Source: Rhizobium alarense
GTDB lineage: Bacteria > Pseudomonadota > Alphaproteobacteria > Rhizobiales > Rhizobiaceae
Assembly (NCBI RefSeq): GCF_021555155.1
Contig: NZ_JAKGBU010000030.1
Span: forward strand, 1-37,451
DNA length: 37,451 nt
Reading direction: 5' to 3'
This document shows positions 15,866 through 23,978 of this stretch, in pieces. The notes below the pieces were generated by a model. It searched no databases. It was given only the letters and a program-made list of their open reading frames with translations, and had not been told where the DNA came from. The number at the start of each line of letters is the position of its first letter. Within the stretch, counting starts at the first letter, position 1. Made by a program: the position numbers and the translations under genes.

Positions 15866-17641
15866 TCAGTGATTGTGCCGTGGCGGCTTCGCCGCGATCC
15901 CGCGAAAATCGGCGGCACCCTCGATGACTGCGCCGTCCGAAAGCTGCGTCACGGTCTTGCGGTAGAGGCGCTGCCACGGCGTCGCATCCGGGGGCACCGG
16001 GGGTATGCCGTCCGCCTTGCGCCGATCGATTTCGGCTGGATCGACCAGCATGTCGCAAAGCCCTTTCGTTAGGTCGATGCGGATCGCGTCGCCGGTTCGA
16101 AGCCAGGCAAGGCCGCCGCCAGCCGCGCTTTCCGGCGCGGCGTTGAGGATCGACGGGCTGTCGGCGGTGCCCGACTGGCGGCCGTCGCCGATCGTCGGCA
16201 AGCTCGTGATGCCCCGCTTCAGGAGGTGGTCCGGCGGTTGCATGTTGACGACCTCGGCGGATCCCGGCCAACCGAGCGGACCTGCACCGCGAATGACGAG
16301 AATGCTCCGCTCGTCGATCGCAAGCGACGGATCGTTGATGCGGCGGTGATAGTCCTCCGACCCGTCGAACACGACGGCGCGGCCCTCGAACACCTCTTCC
16401 CGGCCAGGTTCGCTCAGGTAGCGACGGCGGAACTCCTCCGAAATGACGGAGGTCTTCATGATGGCGAAATCGAAGAGGTTCCCCTTGAGCACCAGGAAAC
16501 CGGCACGCTCCCGCAGCGGCTCACCGTAGGGTCGGATGACCTCACGGTCGGTGGCCTGCCGCACCTCGAGGTTCTCCGAAACGGACCGGCCGGTCACGGT
16601 TCGACAGCTTCCGTCGAGCTTTCCGGCGTCGAGCAGCTCCCACATGACCGCCGGCACGCCGCCCGCCCGATGAAACCGCTCGCCAAGGAACCGGCCGGCC
16701 GGCTGCACGTCGGCGAGGAGCGGGATATCGTAGCCGTACTCCTGCCAGTCGTCGAGGCGGAGCTCGACGCCGGCATGTTTTGCCATCGCGGCAAGATGCG
16801 GCTGCGCATTGGTGGAACCGCCGATCGCCGAGTTGACGCGGATCGCATTGAGGAAAGCGGCACGCGTCAGGATATCCGAGGGCTTGACGTCTTCCAGCAC
16901 CAGTTCGACCGCCCGGCGGCCGGTGCGGTAGGCCATCTGGCCGCGCGCCCGATAGGCGGCGGGGATCGCGGCGCAACCGGTCAGTGACATGCCCAGCGCC
17001 TCGGCGATCGCATTCATGGTCGAGGCAGTGCCCATCGTATTGCAGTGACCGATGGACGGTGCGGAGTCGAGCGCAGCATCAAGGAACTGCTCTTCGTCGA
17101 TCTGGCCGGCGGCAAGTTTGCGGCGCGAACGCCAGATCACCGTGCCGGACCCGACAAGATCGCCCTCGTGCCAACCGTCGAGCATCGGCCCGCCGGACAG
17201 CACGATCGCCGGAATATCGACCGTCGAGGCGGCCATCAGCGCCGACGGCGTCGTCTTGTCGCAACCCGTCGTCAACACAACGCCGTCCAGCGGATAGCCG
17301 TAGAGCACCTCGACGAGGCCGAGATAGGCGAGATTGCGATCGAGGGCTGCCGTCGGCCGTTTGCAGTTCTCGAAGATCGGATGGGTCGGGAATTCGATCG
17401 GGATGCCGCCCGCGTCGCGGATGCCGTCGCGGACCCGCCTGGCGAGGTCGAGATGATGCCGGTTGCAGGGCGTCAGATCGCTGCCGCTTTGCGCAATGCC
17501 GATGACCGGCTTGCCGCTGCGCAGTTCCTCCGGGGTGATGCCGTAATTCATGAAGCGCTCGAGATAGAGCGCCGTCATGTCGATATGGTCGGGATTGTCG
17601 AACCAGTCCTGCGACCGCAGGCGGCGTTTTCCTTTGATCAT
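15866..17641 (-). CDS. IlvD/Edd-family sugar-acid dehydratase (xylonate/arabinonate type)
   Basis: Iron-sulfur dehydratase of 591 residues that probably turns an aldonic acid (such as arabinonate or xylonate) into a 2-keto-3-deoxy sugar acid. Cluster cysteines are C59 (GSDLTPCNRHH), C127 (TTGCDKTTPS) and C200 (GHCNTMGTASTMN). The magnesium/substrate segment IGGSTNAQPH and the catalytic serine motif GDGRQSG (S490) are intact. Length and cysteine spacing fit the pentonate dehydratase branch rather than branched-chain dihydroxyacid dehydratase (IlvD) or phosphogluconate dehydratase (Edd). The start at 17641 follows AGAGG closely. A possible next enzyme is the DapA-family protein at 21175, but the two genes are 3.5 kb apart and not in one operon. 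Confidence 0.88.
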   Translation of the reverse strand: MIKGKRRLRSQDWFDNPDHIDMTALYLERFMNYGITPEELRSGKPVIGIAQSGSDLTPCNRHHLDLARRVRDGIRDAGGIPIEFPTHPIFENCKRPTAALDRNLAYLGLVEVLYGYPLDGVVLTTGCDKTTPSALMAASTVDIPAIVLSGGPMLDGWHEGDLVGSGTVIWRSRRKLAAGQIDEEQFLDAALDSAPSIGHCNTMGTASTMNAIAEALGMSLTGCAAIPAAYRARGQMAYRTGRRAVELVLEDVKPSDILTRAAFLNAIRVNSAIGGSTNAQPHLAAMAKHAGVELRLDDWQEYGYDIPLLADVQPAGRFLGERFHRAGGVPAVMWELLDAGKLDGSCRTVTGRSVSENLEVRQATDREVIRPYGEPLRERAGFLVLKGNLFDFAIMKTSVISEEFRRRYLSEPGREEVFEGRAVVFDGSEDYHRRINDPSLAIDERSILVIRGAGPLGWPGSAEVVNMQPPDHLLKRGITSLPTIGDGRQSGTADSPSILNAAPESAAGGGLAWLRTGDAIRIDLTKGLCDMLVDPAEIDRRKADGIPPVPPDATPWQRLYRKTVTQLSDGAVIEGAADFRGIAAKPPRHNH

Positions 17642-17756
17642 GTCCTCTCTGGCCCTCCTCTTTCCAGCACGTCGGTTCGTTGAGTCAGCGCGGGTGACAG
17701 CGCAACCATTTCATTGGAAAGGGCGCCGATCAACTGCAAATCACCCAAAGCTTTTC

Positions 17757-17777
17757 CCCATGACGAGAAGTCATGGG
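17757..17777. repeat. inverted repeat in the dehydratase-transporter gap
   Basis: CCCATGAC-GAGAA-GTCATGGG is a perfect 8-base inverted repeat with a 5-base centre in the gap between the divergent dehydratase (17641) and transporter (17845) genes. It could be an operator or a leader hairpin of the transporter mRNA. Confidence 0.45.
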
Positions 17778-17844
17778 TGGCGCCGGTTGCCTGAATGTGC
17801 AACAGCGGCGCGAACGACCGATCCGTGAGCCGCGACCGACGCAG

Positions 17845-18750
17845 ATGACCGAAATCACAACCTTTGCCCAGCCTTCGCCGAATGCCCGCGCCGGCGTCGT
17901 ACTCATGTTGCTCGCCATGGTCATGTTCTCGTTGAACGACGTGCTCGGCAAATGGCTCGTCGCAACCTATTCCGTCAGCCAGCTCATGCTGATCCGCAGC
18001 GTCGCGGCCCTCGTCGTCCTCTCGCCGCTGTTCTGGCGGACAGGTCCGCGCCAACTCCTCGCCGTCGACAAGCCGTGGCTGCACATGGCGCGCGCCCTTT
18101 TCTTCGTCTTCGAAGCGTCCGCCTTCTATTTCGCCGTCGCCTACATGTCGCTGGCGGATGCGATGACCTATTGGCTGGCGGCGCCGATCTATGTGGCGGC
18201 CGTCTCCCCGCTGTTTCTCGGAGAGCATGTCGGCTGGCGGCGGTGGAGCGCGATCCTGATCGGCTTCGCAGGCGTTCTCATCGCGCTGGAACCCTCCGAG
18301 AAAACATTCGCCCTGCCGGCACTGGTGGCACTTGCCGGCAGCATTGCCTTCGGGCTTGCGATGGTGCTCGGCCGCAGCCTGCGCACCACGCCGGATACCA
18401 CGCTGGTCTTCTGGCAGGCAGCCGCTGCCGCGATCGTCTCCCTCGTGATCATTCTGGTCGAACCTGCCCAGTGGGCACCCGTCAGACCCCTCGATTTCGG
18501 CCTTCTCTGTCTGCTCGGCGTCGTCGCGATGAGCGCGCACATGCTGGTCAACCGGTCGCTGAAACTGGCCGACGCCGCCACCGTGGTGCCGCTGCAATAT
18601 ACCCTGCTGCTCTGGGCAATCGCGTTCGGCTGGCTCTTCTTCGGCGACCTGCCGCGGCCGGCGATGCTGGCGGGCGCGGCACTGATCGTGCTGTCCGGCC
18701 TCTTCATCTTTTTCCGCGAGTTGAAGCTGAAACGCGAGGGGCGCCTCTAG
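17845..18750 (+). CDS. EamA/DMT-family transporter
   Basis: Ten-helix inner-membrane transporter of 301 residues with two EamA repeats: AGVVLMLLAMVMFSLNDVLG near the start and LQYTLLLWAIAFGWLFFGDL near the end. The second half begins after the SEKTFALPALVALAGS segment. The start MTEITTFAQ at 17845 was chosen because the preceding in-frame sequence lacks membrane-protein character. It is transcribed divergently from the sugar-acid dehydratase, so it may handle a related metabolite, but this is only context. It is a distant paralogue of the transporter at 14597. Confidence 0.85.
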   Translation: MTEITTFAQPSPNARAGVVLMLLAMVMFSLNDVLGKWLVATYSVSQLMLIRSVAALVVLSPLFWRTGPRQLLAVDKPWLHMARALFFVFEASAFYFAVAYMSLADAMTYWLAAPIYVAAVSPLFLGEHVGWRRWSAILIGFAGVLIALEPSEKTFALPALVALAGSIAFGLAMVLGRSLRTTPDTTLVFWQAAAAAIVSLVIILVEPAQWAPVRPLDFGLLCLLGVVAMSAHMLVNRSLKLADAATVVPLQYTLLLWAIAFGWLFFGDLPRPAMLAGAALIVLSGLFIFFRELKLKREGRL

Positions 18751-18872
18751 CCGGGCGCCATCTCCGGCTAGTTGGTGAACAGGGCCGATCAATTTCAATT
18801 GAGTTCCGCAGCAGGGACGGCCTGCCTATGCTCCCGTCGCCCGCACAAACCGAACCGGCGAGGGAGCGACGG

Positions 18873-20360
18873 ATGCTGCACAGACTTTCGGTTGTCCTCC
18901 TCAGCGCATACCTGCTGCTTGTTCCGGCTGCGGCACAATCGCCGGACTCTCGAGCGACGGAGGCAGAGGGCATCCTGTCGCTGCTGCCTGCCGACAGCAG
19001 CCGGGAATTCCGGTTGCAACTCGACGGACGAAGCCTGCCCTATGCGGCGACGGCCGGGACGCTGGCTCTCTTCGGACAGGACGGCAAGGTTTCGGCGCGC
19101 CTGTTCTACACGGCCTATGTCGCGAAGGATGCGGGGGCTGACCGCCCCGTGACCTTTGTCTTCAACGGCGGTCCCGGCGCCGCATCCGCATATCTGCACC
19201 TGGGTCTCGTGGGACCTCGCCTGCTTCCGCTCGACGGAGGCGACAGCGACGGCACACGACCCGCACTGGTCGACAATGCCGACAGCTGGCTCGCCTTCAC
19301 GGATCTTGTCCTGATCGATCCGGTCGGAACGGGCTGGAGCCGGGCGACGACCGGCGACAAGGCTTCGGACTTTTATGGCGTGCGTGAGGATGCCGAGAGT
19401 ATCGCCAAGGCGATCACCCTCTATGTCCAGGGGGCGGGCCGCATGGCATCGCGCAAATACCTGCTCGGCGAAAGCTACGGCGGCTTCCGTGCGGCGAAAG
19501 TCGCCACGGCGCTCAAGGACCGGCAGGGAATTCTTGTCTCCGGCATCGTCATGGTCTCGCCGCTGATCGACGCCAGGCTGCTGTTCGGTGCCACCAGCTA
19601 TCCATTGGGTGCCGCCCTGCAGTTTCCGTCGCTTGCCGCGGCCGAACTCGAGCGCGAGGACCGCTTCAACCTCGAACGGCTGAAGGAGGCCGAGGCCTTT
19701 GCCATGGGCGACTATCTTGTGACACTCGCCGGCCGTCCTCCTTCCGGTGTGGCCGCGGATGACTTCCATGACCGGATCGCCCGGTTCACCGGAATAGAGA
19801 AGGCCGAGGTCGCGCGCAGCCGCGGCTTCGTCGGCGATCTTTACGCCGCGGCTGCGGGAGACGAGCGGATCGCCAGTCCTTACGATGCGGGCCACAGCGT
19901 GCCGGACCCGTTTCCGGAGGAGCGATATGTGCGTGGCGACGATGCCGTGCTCGACGGCTATACCCGGGCCTACGGCGCGGCATTTGCCGACTATGCGCGC
20001 AACACGCTCGGGTTTCGCACCGAGATGACCTATACGCTGCTTTCAAGCGATGTGAGCCGGCAGTGGGACTGGAACGACGGCGGGGGACGCGGCGAAGCGG
20101 AGGCTGTATCCGATCTGCGCAATCTGCTCTCGGTTATCCCATCCTTCCGCCTGCTCGTCGCGCACGGCTACACAGACGTTTTGACCCCCTATGGGGCCAG
20201 CCGCTACGTGATCGATCACCTCCCGGCAGAACTCGCGGAGGCGCACGCTTCACTTGCCCTCTACCGCGGCGGCCACATGTTCTATACCCGGCCGGAGTCA
20301 CGCCGCGCCTTCGCGAAGGATGCCGAAGCCTTTTTCGCGGACGACCACCCGTCCGAATAG
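18873..20360 (+). CDS. secreted serine carboxypeptidase-like peptidase (S10 family)
   Basis: Peptidase S10-type alpha/beta hydrolase, 495 residues. It has a Sec signal peptide (MLHRLSVVLLSAYLLLVPAAAQS, likely cut after AAA-Q region) and so works in the periplasm or outside. The catalytic triad is visible: nucleophile S201 in LGESYGGF, D435 in HGYTDVLTP, and H468 in YRGGHMFY. The oxyanion and substrate carboxylate region FNGGPGAASAYLHLGLVGP is intact. Bacterial members of this group remove C-terminal residues from peptides; the substrate is unknown. Start at 18873 follows GGAG at normal distance; a longer in-frame extension upstream is an out-of-frame reading of the transporter gene and is not real. 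Confidence 0.9.
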   Translation: MLHRLSVVLLSAYLLLVPAAAQSPDSRATEAEGILSLLPADSSREFRLQLDGRSLPYAATAGTLALFGQDGKVSARLFYTAYVAKDAGADRPVTFVFNGGPGAASAYLHLGLVGPRLLPLDGGDSDGTRPALVDNADSWLAFTDLVLIDPVGTGWSRATTGDKASDFYGVREDAESIAKAITLYVQGAGRMASRKYLLGESYGGFRAAKVATALKDRQGILVSGIVMVSPLIDARLLFGATSYPLGAALQFPSLAAAELEREDRFNLERLKEAEAFAMGDYLVTLAGRPPSGVAADDFHDRIARFTGIEKAEVARSRGFVGDLYAAAAGDERIASPYDAGHSVPDPFPEERYVRGDDAVLDGYTRAYGAAFADYARNTLGFRTEMTYTLLSSDVSRQWDWNDGGGRGEAEAVSDLRNLLSVIPSFRLLVAHGYTDVLTPYGASRYVIDHLPAELAEAHASLALYRGGHMFYTRPESRRAFAKDAEAFFADDHPSE

Positions 20361-20375
20361 GCATCGGACGGGTTT
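20348..20375. terminator. hairpin at the end of the S10 peptidase gene
   Basis: CCCGTCCGA (20348-20356) pairs perfectly with TCGGACGGG (20364-20372) across a 7-base loop and is followed by TTT. The stem overlaps the peptidase stop codon and lies between two convergent genes, so it could terminate transcription from the peptidase side. The T run is short. Confidence 0.6.
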
Positions 20376-21033
20376 ACGCTTGGGTGTGCAGAACCGCCAG
20401 CAGATCTGTACGGACATCGGAAATATGCCGCTCCAGCAGGCGGCCTGCTTCCTCCACGTCCCGGGACCGGCAGAGGCGGATGAGTTCGGCATGCTCACGC
20501 ATCGCCTTGCTCATCGCATCGGCGCTCGAAAGCTGCACCCGGGTGTAGCGCTCGCTGGTTTGAAGGAGCGAGGCGACGATCTGCTGCGTCTTCGGCAGAT
20601 CCGCCCGCCGATAGAGCACCATGTGCAGTTCGGCATTGAGCTGGCCGTAACGATCGACCTCCCGGGCCGTGATTGCGCTCACATAACGTGACTGGATTTC
20701 GTCCAACGCGGCAAAGTCCGCCTCGGAGAGAAGCGGAGCCGACGCCCGCAGAAGCCGCGGTTCCAGCATGGCGCGCAGTTCGAAAACGTCGTCGATTTCC
20801 GCCGTGGAAAGCTCGGAGACGATAGCTCCCTTCTGCGGTACGATACGCACGAGACCCTCGGCCTCCAGCTGGAACAGCGCCTCCCGGATGGGAATGCGGC
20901 TAACGCCGAAGGAATCGGCGAGCGCATCCTGGCGCAGCTGGCTTCCGGCCGGATACCGTCCCGACAGAATCCCCTGACGGATTTCTTCGATAAGGGCGCC
21001 GGAGAGCGTGCGATGTTTCAGAGGAAATGCCAT
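20374..21033 (-). CDS. GntR-family regulator (FadR/FCD subfamily)
   Basis: A 219-residue regulator. The winged helix-turn-helix spans about residues 10-70, with QLRQDALADSFGVSRIPIREAL and QLEAEGLVRIVPQKGAIVSE. The C-terminal all-helical FCD ligand domain (from about residue 78, IDDVFELRAMLEPRLLR) contains the usual metal-binding histidines and acidic residues (DRYGQLNAELHMVL, REHAEL, LERHI). FCD regulators sense sugar acids and carboxylates. It is transcribed divergently from the DapA-family gene at 21175, whose promoter contains an AT-rich palindrome, so it probably controls that gene and itself. Confidence 0.9.
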   Translation of the reverse strand: MAFPLKHRTLSGALIEEIRQGILSGRYPAGSQLRQDALADSFGVSRIPIREALFQLEAEGLVRIVPQKGAIVSELSTAEIDDVFELRAMLEPRLLRASAPLLSEADFAALDEIQSRYVSAITAREVDRYGQLNAELHMVLYRRADLPKTQQIVASLLQTSERYTRVQLSSADAMSKAMREHAELIRLCRSRDVEEAGRLLERHISDVRTDLLAVLHTQA

Positions 21034-21068
21034 GGGAATCCGCTACACGAAATACAGGAAAAAGCCAG

Positions 21069-21097
21069 TTGACCACAAAATGTATAAATTATATATT
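21069..21097 (+). promoter_or_regulatory. promoter of the DapA-family gene
   Basis: TTGACC (21069-21074), 17 bases, then TATATT (21092-21097): a strong sigma70-type match, the best promoter in the window. It lies about 80 bases upstream of the gene start. Confidence 0.72.
21083..21093. promoter_or_regulatory. candidate GntR operator
   Basis: TATAAATTATA is a perfect palindrome (TATAA-A-TTATA) covering the spacer and touching the -10 box of the DapA-family promoter. It sits in the gap shared with the divergent GntR gene, so binding would repress transcription. Confidence 0.6.
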
Positions 21098-21174
21098 ATT
21101 CGCACTTGATCATCGTTCCGGCCGGGCCGGATGAGAAGACGCACTTAGAACGCGAACAAACACGGGAGTTGAAG

Positions 21175-22089
21175 ATGAGCACTGGCTGGCACGGCGTTTT
21201 CCCCGCCGTCACGACGCAGTTCCGGGATGACATGTCCGTCGACATCGACGCGACGCAGGGCGTACAGGACGCGCTGGTCAGGGACGGCGTCAACGGACTT
21301 ATCGTCATGGGCACGTGCGGCGAGAACAATTCGCTCGATCCGGAGGAAAAACGGACGATCCTCAAGGCCGCGGTCGAAGTCGTGAACGGCCGCGTACCGG
21401 TCATCACCGGCGTCTCCGAATTCGACACCCGCCGCGCCGTCGCCTATGCGAAGGACGCCGAAAGGCTGGGTGCGGACGGGCTGATGGTGCTCCCTGCCAT
21501 GGTCTATGTCCCGAAGCCATCGGAGCTGATCGCCCACTTCCGGGCGGTCGCGGAGGCATGCGCTCTGCCGATCATGCTCTACAACAATCCACCTGCGTAT
21601 CGCGTGAACATCGGCGCCGACGTGCTGCAGGCCCTTGCCGGCATCCCCAATATCATGGCCGTCAAGGAAAGTGCCCCGGACCCCCGCCGCTTCACGGATC
21701 TGATCAACGCCTTCGGCGATCGTTTCGATATCTTCGCCGGCCTCGACGACGTGGCACTCGAGGGCCTGATGCTCGGTGCCAAGGGCTGGGTATCCGGGCT
21801 CACGAGCGCCTTCCCCCAGGAATCGGTGGCGCTCGTGGCCGCGGCGGACCGCGGCGACTGGGAGGAAGCGCGCCGCATCTACCGCTGGTTCATGCCGCTC
21901 CTGCATCTCGATGCCGAACACGATCTCGTGCAGTCCATCAAGCTCGCGGAGCAGATCATGGGCCGCGGATCCGAGCGCGTCCGCATGCCGCGACTGCCAC
22001 TCGAAGGCGCGCGCCGTGCCGAGGTCGTCGCAATGGTCGAAAAGGCCGCGGCGACCCGCCCGACCGGGCTGGCGAGCCACGCTGCCTGA
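21175..22089 (+). CDS. dihydrodipicolinate-synthase-family lyase or dehydratase
   Basis: A 304-residue class I TIM-barrel enzyme of the DapA/NanA superfamily that acts on a pyruvate-derived or 2-keto-3-deoxy acid. The Schiff-base lysine is K164 in MAVKESAPDP and the conserved tyrosine Y136 is in LYNNPPAY. The substrate loop is GTCGENNSL instead of the GTTGE form of true DapA, which argues for a catabolic member such as a 2-keto-3-deoxy-sugar-acid aldolase or dehydratase. The start at 21175 follows GGGAG by seven bases. Regulation is probably by the divergent GntR protein. A link to the sugar-acid dehydratase at 15866 is plausible but unproven. Confidence 0.88.
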   Translation: MSTGWHGVFPAVTTQFRDDMSVDIDATQGVQDALVRDGVNGLIVMGTCGENNSLDPEEKRTILKAAVEVVNGRVPVITGVSEFDTRRAVAYAKDAERLGADGLMVLPAMVYVPKPSELIAHFRAVAEACALPIMLYNNPPAYRVNIGADVLQALAGIPNIMAVKESAPDPRRFTDLINAFGDRFDIFAGLDDVALEGLMLGAKGWVSGLTSAFPQESVALVAAADRGDWEEARRIYRWFMPLLHLDAEHDLVQSIKLAEQIMGRGSERVRMPRLPLEGARRAEVVAMVEKAAATRPTGLASHAA

Positions 22090-22107
22090 GACGGCTGACC
22101 GAGGATG

Positions 22108-22135
22108 GAACGCGGCCCGGGCGCGGGCCGCGTTC
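22108..22135. terminator. strong hairpin between convergent genes
   Basis: GAACGCGGCCCG (22108-22119) pairs perfectly with CGGGCCGCGTTC (22124-22135) across a 4-base loop, in the 52-base gap between the convergent DapA-family and DUF6074-like genes. No T run follows on either strand, but the position suggests a bidirectional stop or an mRNA end-protecting stem. Confidence 0.55.
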
Positions 22136-22141
22136 GATGCC

Positions 22142-22441
22142 TCAGGAGCTGCGGCCTCGGGCGCGGCTGCGGGCCTGGTGGCGATCCGTCAGTTCGGCGT
22201 GAACCTCTTGCTGGAACGCCAGCACCTCGTCACGCGCCTCTTCCTCGACGCAACCGACGTCGATCAGGCGCGCATACATCGCACGGCAATGGGAACGCCA
22301 GTAGTCCTGGGCCGGTGTACCATGCAATTGCTCAAGCATGTCCGCGCAGGCGCGCACGTCTCCGACACGCCGTGCAGCGGGAAAGGGAACGACTCGCGCG
22401 TTCGTCGTCGTTGCGCTGTCCATTTCCTGTTTGTCGGCCAT
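22142..22441 (-). CDS. small protein resembling DUF6074
   Basis: A 99-residue protein of unknown function. The order VVPFPAARR, YWRSHCRAMYARL, GCVEEEARDEVLAFQQEVHAEL resembles the small rhizobial family DUF6074, which has a PFP-R motif followed by a helical YW/F...AVQAEL-type region. The C-terminus is arginine-rich (RSRARGRSS). No membrane segment or signal peptide is seen. It converges with the DapA-family gene; its role is not known. Confidence 0.65.
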   Translation of the reverse strand: MADKQEMDSATTTNARVVPFPAARRVGDVRACADMLEQLHGTPAQDYWRSHCRAMYARLIDVGCVEEEARDEVLAFQQEVHAELTDRHQARSRARGRSS

Positions 22442-22543
22442 ATCGCTCTCCCGTACTCACTCCCTCCTTCCTAACAAGGTCAGGGTTAACGGCTTCTTTC
22501 CACGCGCTGTTTCAGCCAAGACAATCACAACGCCGTGTCATTT

Positions 22544-23716
22544 TCACCGGACACGCTCAAGCAGCGAGACATAGTTCGCCACCGCCGCGCCGCCCATGTT
22601 GAAGACCCCGGCAATGTTCGGCGCGGCGACCTGCATCAAACCGGCCTCGCCCATGAGCTGCATGGCCGCCATCACGTGCATCGAAACGCCCGTCGCTCCG
22701 ATCGGGTGCCCCTTGGCCTTCAGGCCACCGGAGGGATTGACCGGCAGGCGGCCGCCACGGACGGCAATCCCCTCGCGGACGACACGATACCCCTCCCCCG
22801 GCGCCGCGAGCCCCATTGCTTCATATTCCAACAGTTCCGCGATAGTGAAACAATCATGGGTCTCGACGAAGGAGAGGTCGTCCAGGGTCAGATCCGCGTC
22901 CTGCAGCGCCGTGGCCCAGGCTCTCCGTGCACCGTCGAAGGCAAGCGGATCGCGACGGCTGAGCGCCAGAACGTCGTTCATGTGGCTGCGGGCACGGAAG
23001 GCGATCCCCCGTTCGAAATCCGCCGCCACCTCGTCGCTTGCGAGAACAAGCGCGGCGGCGCCATCGGAAACCGGGGAACAGTCGGTTCGCCGCAGCGGCG
23101 GCGCAACATAAGGGTTCTTGTCGGAAACCGTGCGGCAGAAGTCGAGCCCAAGATCGCGGCGCATGTGCGCGAAGGGGTTGCCGACGCCGTTCGCGTGGTT
23201 CTTGGCAGCGATCATCGCAAGTTCTTCGGAGCGGTCGCCATGACGCTGGAAATAGGCGCGGGCGATCTGAGCGAAGATCCCGGCAAAACCGCCGTCGACG
23301 TCGGCCTCCTCCCGACGGTAGCTCGCTCCGAGCAAAACGTCGCCCACGTCTTCCGTCGATGTCGCGGTCATTTTTTCCGCGCCGACGACGAGCGCGACGC
23401 GTCCGCGTCCCGCCGCAATGAAATCAAGGGCAGCATGGATCGCGGCGGAGCCGGTGGCACAGGCGTTTTCGAGGCGGACCGCAGGCGTCGCGGCCAACCC
23501 CGCGTTGCCCATACCGACGAGCGCTCCCTGGAAATCCTGCCGCGAAAATCCGTTGTTCATGACCCCGACAAAGATTCCGTCGACCACCGCCGGATCGATG
23601 CCGGCATGCGACAGCGCATCCGGGACGACCGAGGCCATCAGGGCTTCCGTATCGGGCAGTTCCGATTTGCCGAAAACCGAATGAGCCCAGCCAACAATTC
23701 GCGCCCCGGTCATCAT
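22544..23716 (-). CDS. thiolase-family acetyl-CoA acyltransferase
   Basis: Thiolase-superfamily enzyme of 390 residues that makes or breaks a C-C bond between acyl-CoA units. The nucleophile is C86 in ENACATGSAAI, and the C-terminal active-site motifs SGGLKAKGHPIGATG and the glycine-rich GVFNMGGAAVANY end are present. The sequence is closer to the SCP-2/SCP-x-like thiolase branch than to degradative FadA, because the last motif lacks the usual C-G-G-G cysteine (the segment reads NMGGA). That missing second cysteine suggests a variant catalytic mechanism or another acyl-transfer role. Start is the first of two adjacent ATGs after GGAGGAGCG. No fatty-acid gene is adjacent. Confidence 0.85.
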   Translation of the reverse strand: MMTGARIVGWAHSVFGKSELPDTEALMASVVPDALSHAGIDPAVVDGIFVGVMNNGFSRQDFQGALVGMGNAGLAATPAVRLENACATGSAAIHAALDFIAAGRGRVALVVGAEKMTATSTEDVGDVLLGASYRREEADVDGGFAGIFAQIARAYFQRHGDRSEELAMIAAKNHANGVGNPFAHMRRDLGLDFCRTVSDKNPYVAPPLRRTDCSPVSDGAAALVLASDEVAADFERGIAFRARSHMNDVLALSRRDPLAFDGARRAWATALQDADLTLDDLSFVETHDCFTIAELLEYEAMGLAAPGEGYRVVREGIAVRGGRLPVNPSGGLKAKGHPIGATGVSMHVMAAMQLMGEAGLMQVAAPNIAGVFNMGGAAVANYVSLLERVR

Positions 23717-23916
23717 CGCTCCTCCACGAATCTCCGACGGATCAGCCGCATTATGCTCGCCATTTGCAAAAATTCATCCGGCAAACAGCACATTGCTTGG
23801 GTGTCGAAGGGCCAAAACACGCGCGTGCGGATAAACTGCCGACTGGTTAGGACTGCTAGTTGTGTTCGATCCACAGATGCGCCACAGTACATTTTAAACT
23901 GGCTTGCGTCCGGCCT

Positions 23917-23933
23917 GACAATTGGCAATTGTC
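23917..23933. promoter_or_regulatory. 17-base palindrome upstream of the PraR-like gene
   Basis: GACAATTG-G-CAATTGTC is a perfect inverted repeat with 8-base arms around a single G, ending 45 bases before the PraR-like start codon. Its position fits an autoregulatory operator. The 262-base gap otherwise holds no gene I can support. Confidence 0.65.
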
Positions 23934-23978
23934 CGCTGAGAAGCAGGCTTCTGATTTGCACCGGTCAAGGAGGCAACA

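Noticed and set aside
17952-18872. long N-terminal extension of the S10 peptidase
   Set aside because: This part is an out-of-frame reading of the EamA transporter gene; the true start has a signal peptide and a ribosome binding site at 18873.
23713-23961. 82-residue minus-strand frame upstream of the thiolase
   Set aside because: No ribosome binding site or domain, overlaps the thiolase start and covers the regulatory palindrome.
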